In this document: in pieces, positions 24,755 to 38,100 of the stretch
Position numbering within the stretch: position 1 is the first letter of the stretch
Layout: each line of letters starts with the position of its first letter
From: Limnoperna fortunei
Lineage: Eukaryota > Mollusca > Bivalvia > Mytilida > Modiolidae
DNA: 64,000 nucleotides
Assembly (NCBI GenBank): GCA_944474755.1
Contig: OX104114.1
Coordinates: 78,850,623-78,914,622, forward strand
Direction of reading: 5' to 3'
The notes under the pieces: model-generated
What the model saw: only the letters and a program-made list of their open reading frames with translations
The model's database searches: none
What the model was told of the DNA's origin: nothing
Made by a program: the position numbers and the translations under genes

Positions 24755-26057
24755 GACATCTATATTATCAAGATTTCTTATACTATCTACTTGTGTACAA
24801 AGGGACTTGCAAAGCTTTAAACTAAAGTCAGAAAAAACAAATAAAACTAAACTGGTTCTACCTTAACCTTTCAGATGACAAGGCAGCTAGAACTTCACAT
24901 TCTTTATAGATTAATTTTAAAATTATATTAAAATTGAACTTGAAATCCAACTTGAAGTCTAACTCAAAGTTCAGCTAGAACTCTAACTTGATGATACATT
25001 CTACTAAAACCTGGGTTTGTACGTTGTGTAACCAACTAAAAATTCAACTATGATCACTTTTGCTTTACCTCAGTAACGTTGTAATTTTATCTTTTAATTT
25101 TTTTGTTATACGACACAGCACTCCAAACCAAATTTTTAAAATAAACCTCTGCTATTAGAACCAATCTTTTACTAAAAAGGTTTGAGTTGTTTATGTGTTC
25201 TATTTATATGTGACTGGAATATGGTCACAGCCGCTGCAGGCTTTTACAAGTCCCGTTGTACACAAGTGGACAGTATAGGAAATGTTGATAATAAAGATGT
25301 ATCTCTCTAATAGCAAATTCAAAACGACTTGTGGCAAGTCTAGTTTGAAAGTTATAAATGCTAAAAGTAAGTAAAGTCTTTTTAACGTTTAAAATATACC
25401 ATTTTGTTTCTGCCTCAGAATACAATGACGATTTAAACAAAACAGTGACGGTAAAAGAATATAAATTGATTTTGCTTCAATATAAAAATTTCTTGCAATA
25501 AGATAAATAAATAATCAAACCTGAAAAACTGGATTTAGTTTTAAATCAATCGTTGGACGTTCAATCTTAAACTGAAAGATATTAAATTACAACATTAGAA
25601 TCTCATTCATAACAAACATTTACTATAAAATCGTTACACGTGTATGTCTATTCCCTAACTGTTAAGTCGTCTTTTCTCTCGTTTAATAAATATGCAAAAC
25701 GATTTTTCTGAACGTATTTTCCGGGCGCAGCTGATTTAATGTGGATGATGAACATTGACTACTCAATTATTTATTACTATACACGGATTATTGTACGGGT
25801 TAAATGCTGTTTTTTTTACAAAATGTTAACACAAAGAGCAGTAATTGAGTAAAAAACAAGAATGCACACAGGTGTTTCTGTCGATTAAAATGTACACTAT
25901 TGCATGTATATGTGTTGTTAGATTATTATTATAACCGGTTGCATTGCGCTACATAATTGTTTCGAGTCTGGCCCAAGAAAAATGTGTATGCCTTCTATTG
26001 TTATTTTTATTTGTAGTAGTCTGCATTTTCATTGGTGCTTAAACTTCTTGACAACTG

Positions 26058-26059
<2 letters not shown>
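24755..26059. other. intergenic, no supported gene
   Basis: AT-rich DNA; nothing recognised on either strand. Confidence 0.4.
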
Positions 26060-26089
<30 letters not shown>

Positions 26090-26490
26090 GTCTGCTTTAC
26101 GTCCAGCGAGCAGTATTTTAGCTATATTTAGGACGGGGACAAGTTAACAAACAATAAATCAACAGAAAATGGGGGTGGGATGGGTCACATGGAATACAAT
26201 TTTGACTGCGACTGGAAAAGTATGGATTTTTGGGAAGGGGTGGAAAATTTAGCCTTTTGTAGCGGCTACAACGAGCCTACTCTTTTCGAAATCTACAAAA
26301 GGGGTTTTCATCGTGCAAGGAGCGTGGCACTCTCCAAACACGTTACCCACTACGGTTCGCGGTCAGGCTTTCCGTATAATGACCGGACAACCCCACAACG
26401 AGAGGGTCTCCCCTATCAGCCACCCGGGGACGCGCTGGGCTGCTCTGTGGGTCAAGCACTGGGAACCCTCCCAGTATGGTCCCAGACATC
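26060..26490 (-). mobile_element. SINE (family B), longer copy
   Basis: A (TTGA)n tail at 26060-26088 is followed by GCTTTACGTCCAGCGAGCAG and a body that matches 15323-15622 plus an extra block. Read on the minus strand, the right part carries GGTTGTCCGGTCATTATACG, related to family C, so B and C share a head. The open frames of 88 and 105 residues here are incidental. No clean target duplication was seen. Confidence 0.75.
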
Positions 26491-27983
26491 TGGATGATAA
26501 GGACATAAATATAAAGAAGTGTGATCTCATTACCCGTTTAACGCCGCTACGCAATATCGCTTCTAAATGCTATATGTGAATTAATGAAGTAAAAGGTTTG
26601 TCTCCTCGTTATATCCTGTACTTAAGGACGACTTTACTGATATATTTGTCTGCCATTAATTTAATTTATTTGGTATAATCATAAAAACACATTTTATTGT
26701 CAGTTTTATATTACAGTATGTTTGATATTTATTGTACGCTGCAAACTCAATATACTCTTATTGCATCTTATACCTTGGCAATTAACAAATGACTTTTCCT
26801 GAAGGAAATTACATTTTGTATAGTCCCAGATACTAACTATGATAAGGCGCAATTAACGATTTGAACATTTGGTCGTTCCAGAATTGTGTACGTGTAAATC
26901 GTGTTCATTATGTCGTTTTAGAAATAAATTATTTAAATCGTCAATTTTAATATACATTTTTACATGACGCACATTAACTCAATGTGCGTTTATTGGTTTT
27001 CTATGTGTATCATGCGCTTCATAATTTAGTCGTTTCATTTTAAAACAGCCCCATTTTTGCTCAAAATAGAATCAGTACCTCGGTCTTTTCACCAATAGCT
27101 TCGTGCACAAAATTCCAGGAAAAATTTGATTGCTGGCCATTGTCGTACACTGCAAAATGAATGATATGAATATACAAAAAATATGTAAAAACTATAACAA
27201 TTTTCTTTTGTATCTTAATCATTCAATTTTCGAAAAAAAAATTGGTTTAAGCAACACTAGCTTTTTACACGAGTTTTACTGAAGATCTGGAAATTCTTCC
27301 AGGAGTCGAGAAATTCCATTTTTCTCAAGAATAAACCTGTTTCTTCCGTTAACAAACTTCGATATCCGACATCCAATTAAAACACATGGGGCCTGAAACA
27401 AGAACGTTAATCAAGAACGATGACATGTAACTATAACAACTTTCTTGTTTCAGGTGTTTTAATTGACTATTTTTACCATGTCGCATGCACGTTTCTGTTA
27501 TGGGCTTTCTGTCATAAAAACGGCAAAAAAACACAAACGAAAGAAATGCAATTATTTCATTATATTTATCAACATAAGTGGATAGATAGTTTGTGACGAT
27601 AAAACCAAACTTCATTGCTTGCGTGCAATATCTTCTACTTATTTCTTAAACTAGTTATGTCTTGCATATAGAATCGATTATAAGAGTGACGATGGTTTTG
27701 GTATTTTATGATTAAACTATTCAAAATTTTAAATAATTGGCCATACACTATTTCAGATTTAAGTGACATCAGCGTCCGTCTGTCGTAGTTAATTTGATAA
27801 AAGTGCATACTTAATTATAGTTTTAAAACAGAACATATTAAAATTACATTATCAATTGTTATTTGACGTAAACACAACCTATTGGGCTCGTAAATAAAAC
27901 AAATGTATAAACTGAAAAGTCATTTACAGAACCTTACAAGGTCATATAATTTAAATTATTAATATTGCTTAATAATAGGTTAT
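26491..27983. other. intergenic, no supported gene
   Basis: AT-rich DNA with no open frame having a recognisable domain. Confidence 0.4.
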
Positions 27984-28454
27984 ATTACATGAATAGAATT
28001 TTGCGTGCTTTGATTGGTCTAAAAACAACTTTCGGGTAACAATAAATCGCAACAGTCTAAAAATTACCTAAAACGTTTGTACGCTGAACGATTTCGCTGC
28101 ATAGTAGTAGTCAAGCGGAATGTTTTTTTTTGTTTTAGCCAATCAGAATAGCCGTCTGACTAAATTCATTCGTCCAATCAAATCGATTGTATTAATTGTA
28201 TTGTAATTCATTGACGTCTGGTACATCGTGCGTGTCAACAACAAACGGGAATGTCGGCTATGCGATATATTGATTCATTTATACTCTTCTCAATATTTGA
28301 AACTGGAATTCCAGGATTATCAGCAAATTGATATCAAAATAAAGTATTAAATAAAAAATATGAAGGGTAACTAGTATTACAATAATAACAAAATGTAAGT
28401 AGGTGCTCCAGTAGAAAAGACATTCTATGGAGATAGTAGTTCTATTCATGTAAT
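27984..28454 (-). mobile_element. 471-base inverted-repeat element, second copy of the 6.5 kb repeat
   Basis: It begins ATTACATGAATAGAA (27984-27998) and ends with the exact reverse complement (28440-28454), a perfect 15-base terminal inverted repeat. The interior is homologous to 6479-6935 in the opposite orientation. It contains CCAATCA motifs near both ends and no open frame. It is MITE-like; no target duplication was found. Confidence 0.65.
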
Positions 28455-28463
28455 AAAACAAAT

Positions 28464-28572
28464 AATGCCTTTGATATACGGTCGCTATCAGGATTTATCA
28501 GCCTAGCGGCTTGGTGAATATTACATTTTCTCTGGCCGATAAATCCTTATAGCGACCTATATCAAAGTCATT
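28464..28572. repeat. long imperfect hairpin next to the 28.0 kb element
   Basis: 28464-28503 and 28534-28572 are inverted repeats of about 39 bases with four or five mismatches (CGGTCGCTATCAGGATTTAT against ATAAATCCTTATAGCGACC) around a loop of 30 bases. The same arm sequence flanks the copy at 6.4 kb, so the hairpin belongs to the same repeat family. Confidence 0.75.
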
Positions 28573-28986
28573 AATTGTATAATATTCCAATTAATCAAGA
28601 AATGTTGTTACTAGTAGTCCATCTTTTTTCTATACATATAAGACAAAAATACATTTTTTTTTTAAAACAACGTTTGTTTGTTGCAACACACGAAATAATA
28701 TCATTCAAATAAAATTTTAGTTTCTGGAAACATAACAATAAGCAAGACGTGCAGCAATAAAATGTGTATGCCAGCAGCGTGATTTCGATCTAAGCAAATG
28801 TAGTAATCATAATATTAAATAATTATATTTTGTTTTAAATTAATTTTCAGCATCTGATTATGTTATTCTTCACTTTGTAAATATAAAAATGAAATGTGAA
28901 GGTCTAAATTTGTTGTGTTTGATTTAAACATAATCTTCACCATAATAAATGTCGTAGAAGTAAATGCTACAAACAAAGAGCGAACA
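28573..28986. other. 3' flank of the receptor gene
   Basis: This should hold the 3' untranslated region of the minus-strand receptor gene. I see no AATAAA or ATTAAA on the minus strand here, so the polyadenylation site is not placed. Confidence 0.3.
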
Positions 28987-29161
28987 TTATACACTAAAAC
29001 TAATACATATCGTACCATACATATTTTCTAGGGAATTAGTAGAATGATCAGAAACCGATTCTTCATCCCAATGACTGAAGAACGGGGATGTAGCTTTATT
29101 AATACTCTGAAAACGCATGGCAGCGGCCCCGTTAAATAACCCTTCTCGATGAAGTCTTGCT
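28987..29161 (-). CDS. receptor exon 20: cytoplasmic tail and stop
   Basis: 57 residues and a TAA at 28989-28987. The tail carries acidic and serine residues (WDEESVSDHS), a Y-G-T-I match to the YxxPhi endocytic signal, and ends F-S-V, which could bind a class II PDZ domain. The acceptor is TTTTATAG and the phase 2 join restores MHRARLH. Confidence 0.8.
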
Positions 29162-32100
29162 CTATAAAATGAAACAAAATAGTATAAAAGATTAATTAAA
29201 TCTGGATTAAAATACTTATCTCGTCTCGGGTGATAATTTTTTCTTGATGTGATAATCTACCCTAACACCCTCGTTTAAAGGCAATATCTATCATCCATTT
29301 CAAACAATATTGACAATGGTTCAAAGCTATTTTTAAGTGACAATAATACATGAAGTTACTAAAAGTATCATAAATATATGCACCCACTATGTGTTTTTTT
29401 TTCCTTTTTTTTTGAGATTGTTGTACAAATATTCTTTACCCACAAACTCTGTAACTAAATGTAATCATTCGCGCTATATAAATTGCAAAACTATATGAAT
29501 GATATTTAAAACGATTAAAACAACTTATAAAACTGATGTCAAAATTAATTTAACTTTTTATTATTTGATATTTACAAATCAGGCTTTATGTGATTTGTCA
29601 ATATTGTAATTTAAACTTGGGTGATATTTACCTGTGCATACTGGCACCATCATATTCCCTAAGCGTTTTCTCTCTGTTTCCTTTAATTCGATGCACTATT
29701 ATCGTGACTATAATGATTATTACAATTGTACACAAAGGTACCCCAACAGCAAGTCCCAATGTGAGCGACTCAGAGCCTGTAAAATTAAATGTTCTTATTA
29801 AAAATAAGTTGATGTGCTGAGTGGAAGTTTGCATAATCTGTTTTGTATTTTGTTGATATAGCTCTTTAACATGTTAATAAATTGGCCTTACAATAGTTTT
29901 GGTTTGAGCGCTCACTGATAAGTCTAGATTATATAGGTATGTCGAACCACACATTCGCGTGGTAAATGTTATAATTTTTGTATTTTCTTGAGTAATTATA
30001 CATACGTCTGCAATATTCGAATTTATATTCTTCTTGTACTTTTGTGTACTTTTGCTACGTTTGACAGAAAACTTTCTAGAATATTTTCTAGACAATAATG
30101 ATTAACAGTTATTATACCCCAACATACGGAATTCGGTAAGGTTCTGAAATTAATATTTTTAACAGACGTGACAATTTGTATTAAAGTGTTATGACAATAG
30201 AGAAAAATGTCACACAGATGAAGTCATATCACACATTTTGTTCTTCAGATCTGCTACTTAGATTTACTTTATTACATCTGTACATCTTATTTGGATGTGT
30301 TACTTGAAAATGTAAAATCAAAATAATAAAACAAATTATGATCAAGGAAACGATTTTAGTTTTTGTCTATTTCTAACCTTCTGTAGCTCTCACACGACAT
30401 GGAATATATGTACGATTTTAGTTTTTGTCTATTTCAAACCTTCTGTAGCTCTCACACGACATGGAATATATGTACAGTACTTGCACCCGTAAATGCAACA
30501 CTTTTACTGATTGATAACTGATTGTACAATTGGTCGTTTTTATTTCCACCCGCGACTCGTGATTTGGGCTTTTATTTGTGTACTTCACTTGATATTTCAT
30601 AACACGAAAATATTGACGTCAAAAATGTGAAAAGCAGAAATGATTTTCATCTAGCGGTTACTAAGGCCCAGAAGGCTCATTCGAAATTCGAGAATCGAAA
30701 TTCGAAATTCGTGATTCGAAATTCGAAATTCGAAATTCAATATAGTTATAACCAATCAGATTGCGTGTTTCGTAATCGTCTACCAATCAGAATAGTTCTT
30801 ATATATTCGAAATTCGAGATTCTAAATTCCGAGATTCGAGATTCGAAACTCGAAATTCGAGATTCGAAATTCGAGATTCGAAATTCGATATAGTTATAAC
30901 CAATCAGATTGCGTGTTTCATAATCGTCTACCAATCAGAATAGTTCTTATATATTCGAAATTCGAAATTCGAGATTCTAAATTCCGAGATTCGAGATTCG
31001 AAATTCGAAATTCAATATAGTTTTAGCCAATCAGATTGCGTGTGACATAATCTCTACCAATCAGAATTCCTTGGTTATAGCGAAACTACATAAAATTTGG
31101 TTGAGTAGTTTTAGGGGAGTTAATGCGAAAACCATGATTATTGAGGATTACTGAAAATTCCTAAGTTCAAAGAGCCATAACTACCATATAAATTTAGGAA
31201 TCAACAATTCCTGATAATATGCACTACATATATGGTGTACTAGTTACATACCAAGTTTCATAAAATTTTGTATAGTACTGAGTAGTTTCAGAGGATTTGT
31301 GCTGACAAGATAATTAATGGGTATTTTCAGCACATTTCTAAGTTCAAAGGGCCAAAATAAGCCAGTGGCGGATCCAAAATTTCGAAAAGGGGGTCACTGA
31401 CTGGCCAAGGGGAGCCACTTTGGTCATGCTTCAATGATTTCCTATATATCCAACCAAATTTTTCCGTAAAATGGTTGGGCCCCCTCTGGATCCACCCCTG
31501 ATAGCCCCCCCCCCCAAAAAAAAAAAAATTCCGTTTTACATGTACATTTTTGTTTCTTGATTTGTAAAATCAAGATGTTATTGTAAACTGAATTCATTTG
31601 ATAAAAAACAAATAAAGCTTATAAATTTGATTTTTTTAACAAAACCATGTTGAGCAAGTCATTTGTTGACAAATATGTCGACTGTTAAAACACCAAATAA
31701 ACATAATAGCACGTGGCTACGTTTATATAAGAATTATTCTGATTGGTAGACGATTATGTTACACACAATTTGATTGGTTATAACTATATTGAATTTCGAA
31801 TTTCGAATTTCGAATCTCGAATCTCGAGTTTCGAATCTCGAATCTCGAATTTCGAGTTTCGAATCTTGAATCTCGAATTTCGAATATCGAATGAGCCTTC
31901 TGGGCTTTCGTAGGTTACATGTTCGCATCTACAAATCAGAACTATCTGTGTATATGCTGGTTTATTTTTTTTCTATTTTGTCACAGTGGAATAATTTATC
32001 ATAGACTCTTAGTATTCTTAGAAACAATAATAGATGTAAATTTCGCTAGATGTGCGCTTTTGTCGCAAATCTTATTAGATATTATACCCGGAATTCTTAA

Positions 32101-35100
32101 GTCTTATGGGAAAAATAGAAATATTGTATATGTTTTAATGGTGTTTTAACGCCACTTTCAGCAATTTTTCAGCTATTTCATGGCGTCCAGTTTTTATTGG
32201 GGGAGGAAGCCGAAGTACCCGGAGAGAACCCCCGACCTGCGGTACACAAATATTGTAGTAAGCGTTTATTTGAGAATACTCGATCTTGGGGGCCAGCCAG
32301 ATAAGTTAGCAGTTATTCACTATTGATCACATGTGTCAATTCCGATGTTGACTTTTCGAGCCTTACTGAGAGTATAGTGTGTTTTACTAATTCCCAAGTT
32401 ACCAGTTTTTGTGACGAATGTCGGGTGTTTTCTCCGGGTACTCCTGCTCTTTCGGCGTTATAGTATTTTTCAAATGGTAATAGAAAAAACTTTAAACAAA
32501 CAAACAAATACATAATGCGAAAACAAAAGTAAAACAACGACTGTTTATTATTCCACCTTCGCGTTGTTTTACGCTTTTTAAAATTTCAAAGACATAACGA
32601 GCTACGCATTCGGTTTTGAGATCGAATATTATCTGACGTAGTTGTTTTGTTAATATAATATGACAGTATTTGATGGCGTATTTGATTGTTTTGCACGCGT
32701 TATAGGATCATCATGTGTAAGCGTGTGTGTATTATGCATTTATCAATTAATCCGTCAATTTTACTGACCGGAAGATTATGTGAGCGATCAGTTCAAATCA
32801 TTCTGACAGATCAATCAAATAGTTCGAAATCCTTACATTGACAGATAGACGGATTATGAACGATCTCACGGATTTTGAACGATTTTACTGATCGAACGGA
32901 TTGATAACTGATTGCTGACGGATATCGGAACGCTGACGGATTGCTTACAATTTCATTCTTAATCTCGATCATGTATTACGCAATGAGGATTCCCTAAGTA
33001 TACAAACTACCGGAAGTTTGGCTGTATATATCACGCACACTACGGGTACATGGTTATGTTTATGTTAAAGTTAATTCATATATAAAATGCCGCACAGTTG
33101 ATCCGTACCTAACTTAATTTTTTTTTTCGTTACCGGATCTTTTTGTATTTCTAAATATAACCATTGGAAGCCATTACTGGTGAAGATAATGATGTCGTTC
33201 ATATATATTAATTAAAATCTACAGGAAAATTGCACATATATTTGTAATTCACAATTTTTTGTGTCACTTGTTATAAGCTTAAGAATACTTATATAGGCAA
33301 CGTAAACAATACATATAATTATGGCGTCAACAATCAGTCATGCGCTAAAATACGAGTTTAATTATACGAAATGGACAACATTACCCAGCTATTGAGTATT
33401 TAAAAGACATTATCAATTCAAGAGATTGATTTATTATGTTTATAACTGCCACTTTTGTTACAGACTCGAAGAAGTATTAAACGGATGAAAATGCATCCGT
33501 ATGTAAAATCATGAACTTACAAAAATCATTAGTTTATGATTACATTATTACAAGTATTTCTAAAAAATATTAAAAACCTAGTAATGTATTTCTTTATCGT
33601 TCATAGCTTTATCTTATCTAAGATAGACCAGTGATTTGAGCACGTTAAGCATTAAACAAATCATCAATCATTTGTAGTAGTTTTGATTTTTTTGTAGTAG
33701 TAATAATGTGTTAAGACAAGTAACATTAGACTATAATGTTACATTAATTATTTCCTAGATTACTGTCAGAATTTCATGTCAACAAAGTTATAACACATGT
33801 TTTGTTACATTATTTAAATTAACAGCAATACACGTAATTTACAACGAAAAATTAAAACACATACCGGATGTAACGGGTTTTAATTCTGTGCTTGTCGTTC
33901 GATATGTACTTTGCTCTGCTGAAATGATTAAAACTGCATAAAATGTCTTTAATTAAACAATATAGTACTTGAGTACATGAGCAAACGGGTAAACCATTGT
34001 TCGTTTGTTTTTCAAGCTTTCATAAATTAATTTCAAATGTCTTCCCAAAATAATAACAGTGATAACTCCACGTGTTGCTATTTTTTAGATGGAACCATAG
34101 AAATTTACAATTTATATTCCATATTTTTTATCATTCGTCGAAGTAATGTGGATCAACTTCGCATTGTCAAGACATTAAAAACGTGGAGAAATTTGATCTT
34201 TTTCAGGACCGTGTTCAATATTTTAACACAACATGTTCTGGTATCATTTTTGTTCTACATGTTTTAATAATTACTAAGCAAGGATCACATCTACTTATAA
34301 TCTTTTTAAATCAACTGTACCTGAAACATTGCTGAAAATGGCGTGAAGCAAAAAAAACATTTACCTGTCCTGGTTGATTTTTTCTGTGTGATGTTGTTTG
34401 GTGTAGTAAAAGCTTCTGAATAAAAAGTATTTACATTTTACCACGTTTAATTCATTGTTAGCAAGTTAGTATTGAACGGGGTTCTATTGCCCTAAACATA
34501 TATTCTGTCAACAGTTGGATGTATATTTCTTACTGTCAAGAATGAAAAAGCTTCGTGAAATAACTTCATTTTGTCAATGTAAACGTGAACAACCTTTATT
34601 TTTTAAAACATTTCATTTTGACAGCTTTAACTTAAATTGTGTCTTTTCATATAGTTAAAACACAAACTGTTGTTGCCATTTTTGATCTTATATTAAAACT
34701 ATCGAGTCATCAGTATCATAAATACAAAAGACAACAATTTGAATTTTAGTTAACAATACACATTATTAGGTAATTGTGTTTTATAAAAATCATGTTGAAC
34801 ACAAACAGCCAAGAGACACACATAACATGACGATAATGTGTGGAATATAAATACATTATCAGCCATTTAATGTAAATTTGAAATTACCAAATTTTAATTT
34901 CAAGTGTTTATTTATCAAAGCACTCTTCCCGGTTCTTAATTAAAATACCACATAACTCTAAAATGTTTATTGTACATATCACTTTAAATGATATGGCGCC
35001 ATTATTGCTATAAGTTTTAATGTCAAAAAATATGATGGTATTGAATGTTCTAATTTACACTTTTTAATTTCTTTTTTCATCAATATTAAATATGCAATAT

Positions 35101-38100
35101 TGGTCCTCAAAATGAGCAAGAATTTTACATTATTTAAGACATTATAAAACGTTATAATACAACATCGAATGTTTGCAGAGTCTACTGTCTAAAAAAAGAA
35201 TTTTTGATTCAAAGTTACGTAACATTATTCAATATCAATACAGGATGAACACGATGCTCACTATAATTCTTTTCAACTTCAACAATACACGCTGTCTTAA
35301 AAGTAAAGGCCCTGATGCAACAATCAGGCGCATATAAAAATGGTAAACAAAACAAGTGGTTTAGGCAGTTCGTCTATTGATTACGTGGTCTGTCAACACT
35401 GAGATAGCGAGTTCGATTCTCATTGCAGGTAGGGTGCACTCGACTCCAATCTTCATTGACAAGGATTGCCAGCTCTCCTACTGCAGGTCCCGGGTTTTCT
35501 CTGGGTACTCCTGCTTTCTCCCCAATAACAACTGAACGCCATTATATAGGTGAAAAATTTCGGAAAGTGGCGTTAAACACCATTCAAACAAACAAACAAA
35601 TAAAATACATTACATGTGTGGTAGTTTATTATAGTGGAAAAATAATAATTTACATGTTAGTTTCAAATGTATAACTTTTTCTCATAACAATTGTCAATGA
35701 ACATCATTTGAAATGCTTCAACGGAATATTGAAAATAATATTGGTACAATGCATACCTGGTGAAACGATTCGTTGTTCTTCGCGTGTCGTTTTCTGATGT
35801 GCGTTGTATTGTTAACAATAACAAATGTTTGACCGGTTACGAAATGTTTTAATAGAGCCCCGGACACTGCAGGTACTTCTCGTTTTATTATCACTATTTA
35901 AACGAAGTTACTTTACGTTTTGCAAAACGGCAGAGAAGATTAACACATCAACAATTACGCCATTCAACTTAAACAAAACATGACGTCTGCGAAATTATAG
36001 ATTATACTATAACGTAGCGTATCCAAAAGGAGTTATGTCTAATTACTTGCCTCTCGTATTTATTTTTTATTTGATACGTGCTGTCCTTAGTGTAGTCCAT
36101 GTTTTTTAAAAGGAATTAGGTGAACTCTTACTATCTAAAAATTATTCTCTGAAACTTTGTTTGGAACGAGTTGATATTGCTTATCTAAGACCGATTATAG
36201 TGTGCTACATCATTCAAGGTCTGCAACACAATATTGAACAGAAAAAAGATGCTAAACTACATACCGGATGTTACAGTTCGCGGTTCTCCACTTGTCATAT
36301 GTTGTGTGCTTGATACTATCAAGAATAAAAATGCTATATGAAATATACTTAATATCGTCTTTGTCAACAGGACCAAAATCTATTGACTATAATATATTTT
36401 TTACTGCTGTAAGTTTAAATATAAACAAAAACTGCCAAACAAGAAAACTGTCTACATTATAATCCTATATACGGAACACCATTTAATGAAAACAGCTGAA
36501 TTTAAAATATTATGTTATTAAATATGTCCTGCTTTTAGTTAGATACCGAATAATAGCTTCAAAACGATTATTCTATTCAGCATAAAATTTAAAATGTTAC
36601 GGTGCTATTAGTAGACTAGTAGGAATTCGGTAAATTTTTAGAGACACTTAAAAAGTGTAATTCAACAGCGGTTGTTGCAGAGGTTTCAGACTTCAATATA
36701 TTTTTGTAAACGATGTTAATAATAAACACATTAAAATGAATATTTAAGGTATTTATAATTGATTATGCGATATTGAAAATGTACATTCGGGATTGAGACA
36801 GGTATAGTGTACAAGACTTTCGCCTCAAATAAAAAGAGATTGCAAATTTTGAAAGCGACGTGAAGTATATAAAACTGAACGCAATGATTCAGCAAGAAAA
36901 TAGATAAATGTATCAAAGAAAAAGCACATGTCAACACCTCGAAGACTTAAAACATGTTCAAATTAAACTTCTGTATGTCATCTTTGCATAATTGTTTTAT
37001 TCAAGCAGAGTAGATGCAGGTGATGATTGTGTTGTTTATTTTACAGCATACCTATACATTTTCCATCTATATATGCCGTGTATCCCTTGGGACAAGCACC
37101 ACAATAATAAGGTCGACCAGATTGTATTTCATCTTCAGGATTTAGGTCGGTACAGTTATTTCCTAATCCACATGGTGAACCTTGACATCCATCAACCTCA
37201 TGTTCACAATCAACACCTGCATAATAAATACATTTTAAATACCGGTACTAGTACATGTAACTGATGTGTACCTAAATCCGTTGGTTGAAAAACTCTTTTA
37301 CAGAAATCCCTCTATTAAAAACTATAAATGTATAGTGCTTTTAAAGTAAAGAATTATTTGTGACATAAACGCATTCTGTTGATATATAATAATGGTATCA
37401 CCATTTTGTTGACAACTTAGTGTTGCTCAGTTGTTTGTTGTGGCTTGTGAGTTTTTGTTGCTAGACTTTTATGATTTGTCTGTAAATAACACCTTATTAT
37501 CTTGTATAATAAGGAACCCCGACAATTTTATATGAATGTTTCGGATTTCTCAACAGAAGAATATTTATAGAGAATGTTGAAACAAAGCATTATATGAAGT
37601 AAGAAGTAATTTGGTCGAATTCAAAATATCTAACTCTAATGCTTTTAGAGTATACGGGGGTTTATCGTTAACATATGCTTGCTTTCTGAGCGTTAACAAA
37701 CTAAGTATTAATAATCAATTCTCTAACTTGTTTCTAATCTGATTATGTACTTGAAGATCAAACCATATGTCAATCCTAATGAAGCTGTGCAATTTGTCGC
37801 CGTTGTTTAAAACTAATACTTTTCCGACAGTCTAGTTTAGGTCGACCTTAATGAATGTCAACATCAAAAACTGGTAAGGATGTGAGAGTCACTAGTATGT
37901 TACCCAAGATTTTTTTTCATTAGTATTGATTTTTGATTGCTTAATTTGTCCATGAGCTTCTGTAATATAGAAACTAAATTTTGTGTTATTTTGATTTACA
38001 CTTATGTTAACATGGTTCATTTTATTCGTTCCTACCATTGTGTGCTACATATTCCTCAATTAGGATTCCTCAATTAGGTAAGTAAAGAATATACAATTTT

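Larger units (their letters stand above)
29777..33864. other. receptor intron with fold-back element and SINE fragments
   Basis: 4.1 kb. Holds a 62-base tandem duplication (30351-30474), the fold-back at 30656-31918 and two opposed SINE-A pieces at 32141-32510. Nothing coding seen. Confidence 0.6.

Noticed and set aside
26180..26579. Open frames of 88-105 residues with zinc-finger-like look
   Set aside because: They lie wholly in a SINE-B copy and are broken in the other copy at 15.3 kb.
29590..29820. Plus-strand 76-residue hydrophobic frame
   Set aside because: It is antisense to the transmembrane exon at 29632-29776.
30627..30934. Open frames with SKFEIRDSRFEIRNSKFE peptides on both strands (also 31734-31928, 40127-40415)
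   Set aside because: They arise from the palindromic TTCGAAATTCGAGATTCG array, which is open in several frames by composition.
30680..31900. CRISPR-like array from TTCGAAATTCG units
   Set aside because: The units are adjacent and very short with no unique spacers, and they sit inside an inverted-repeat element of an animal genome.
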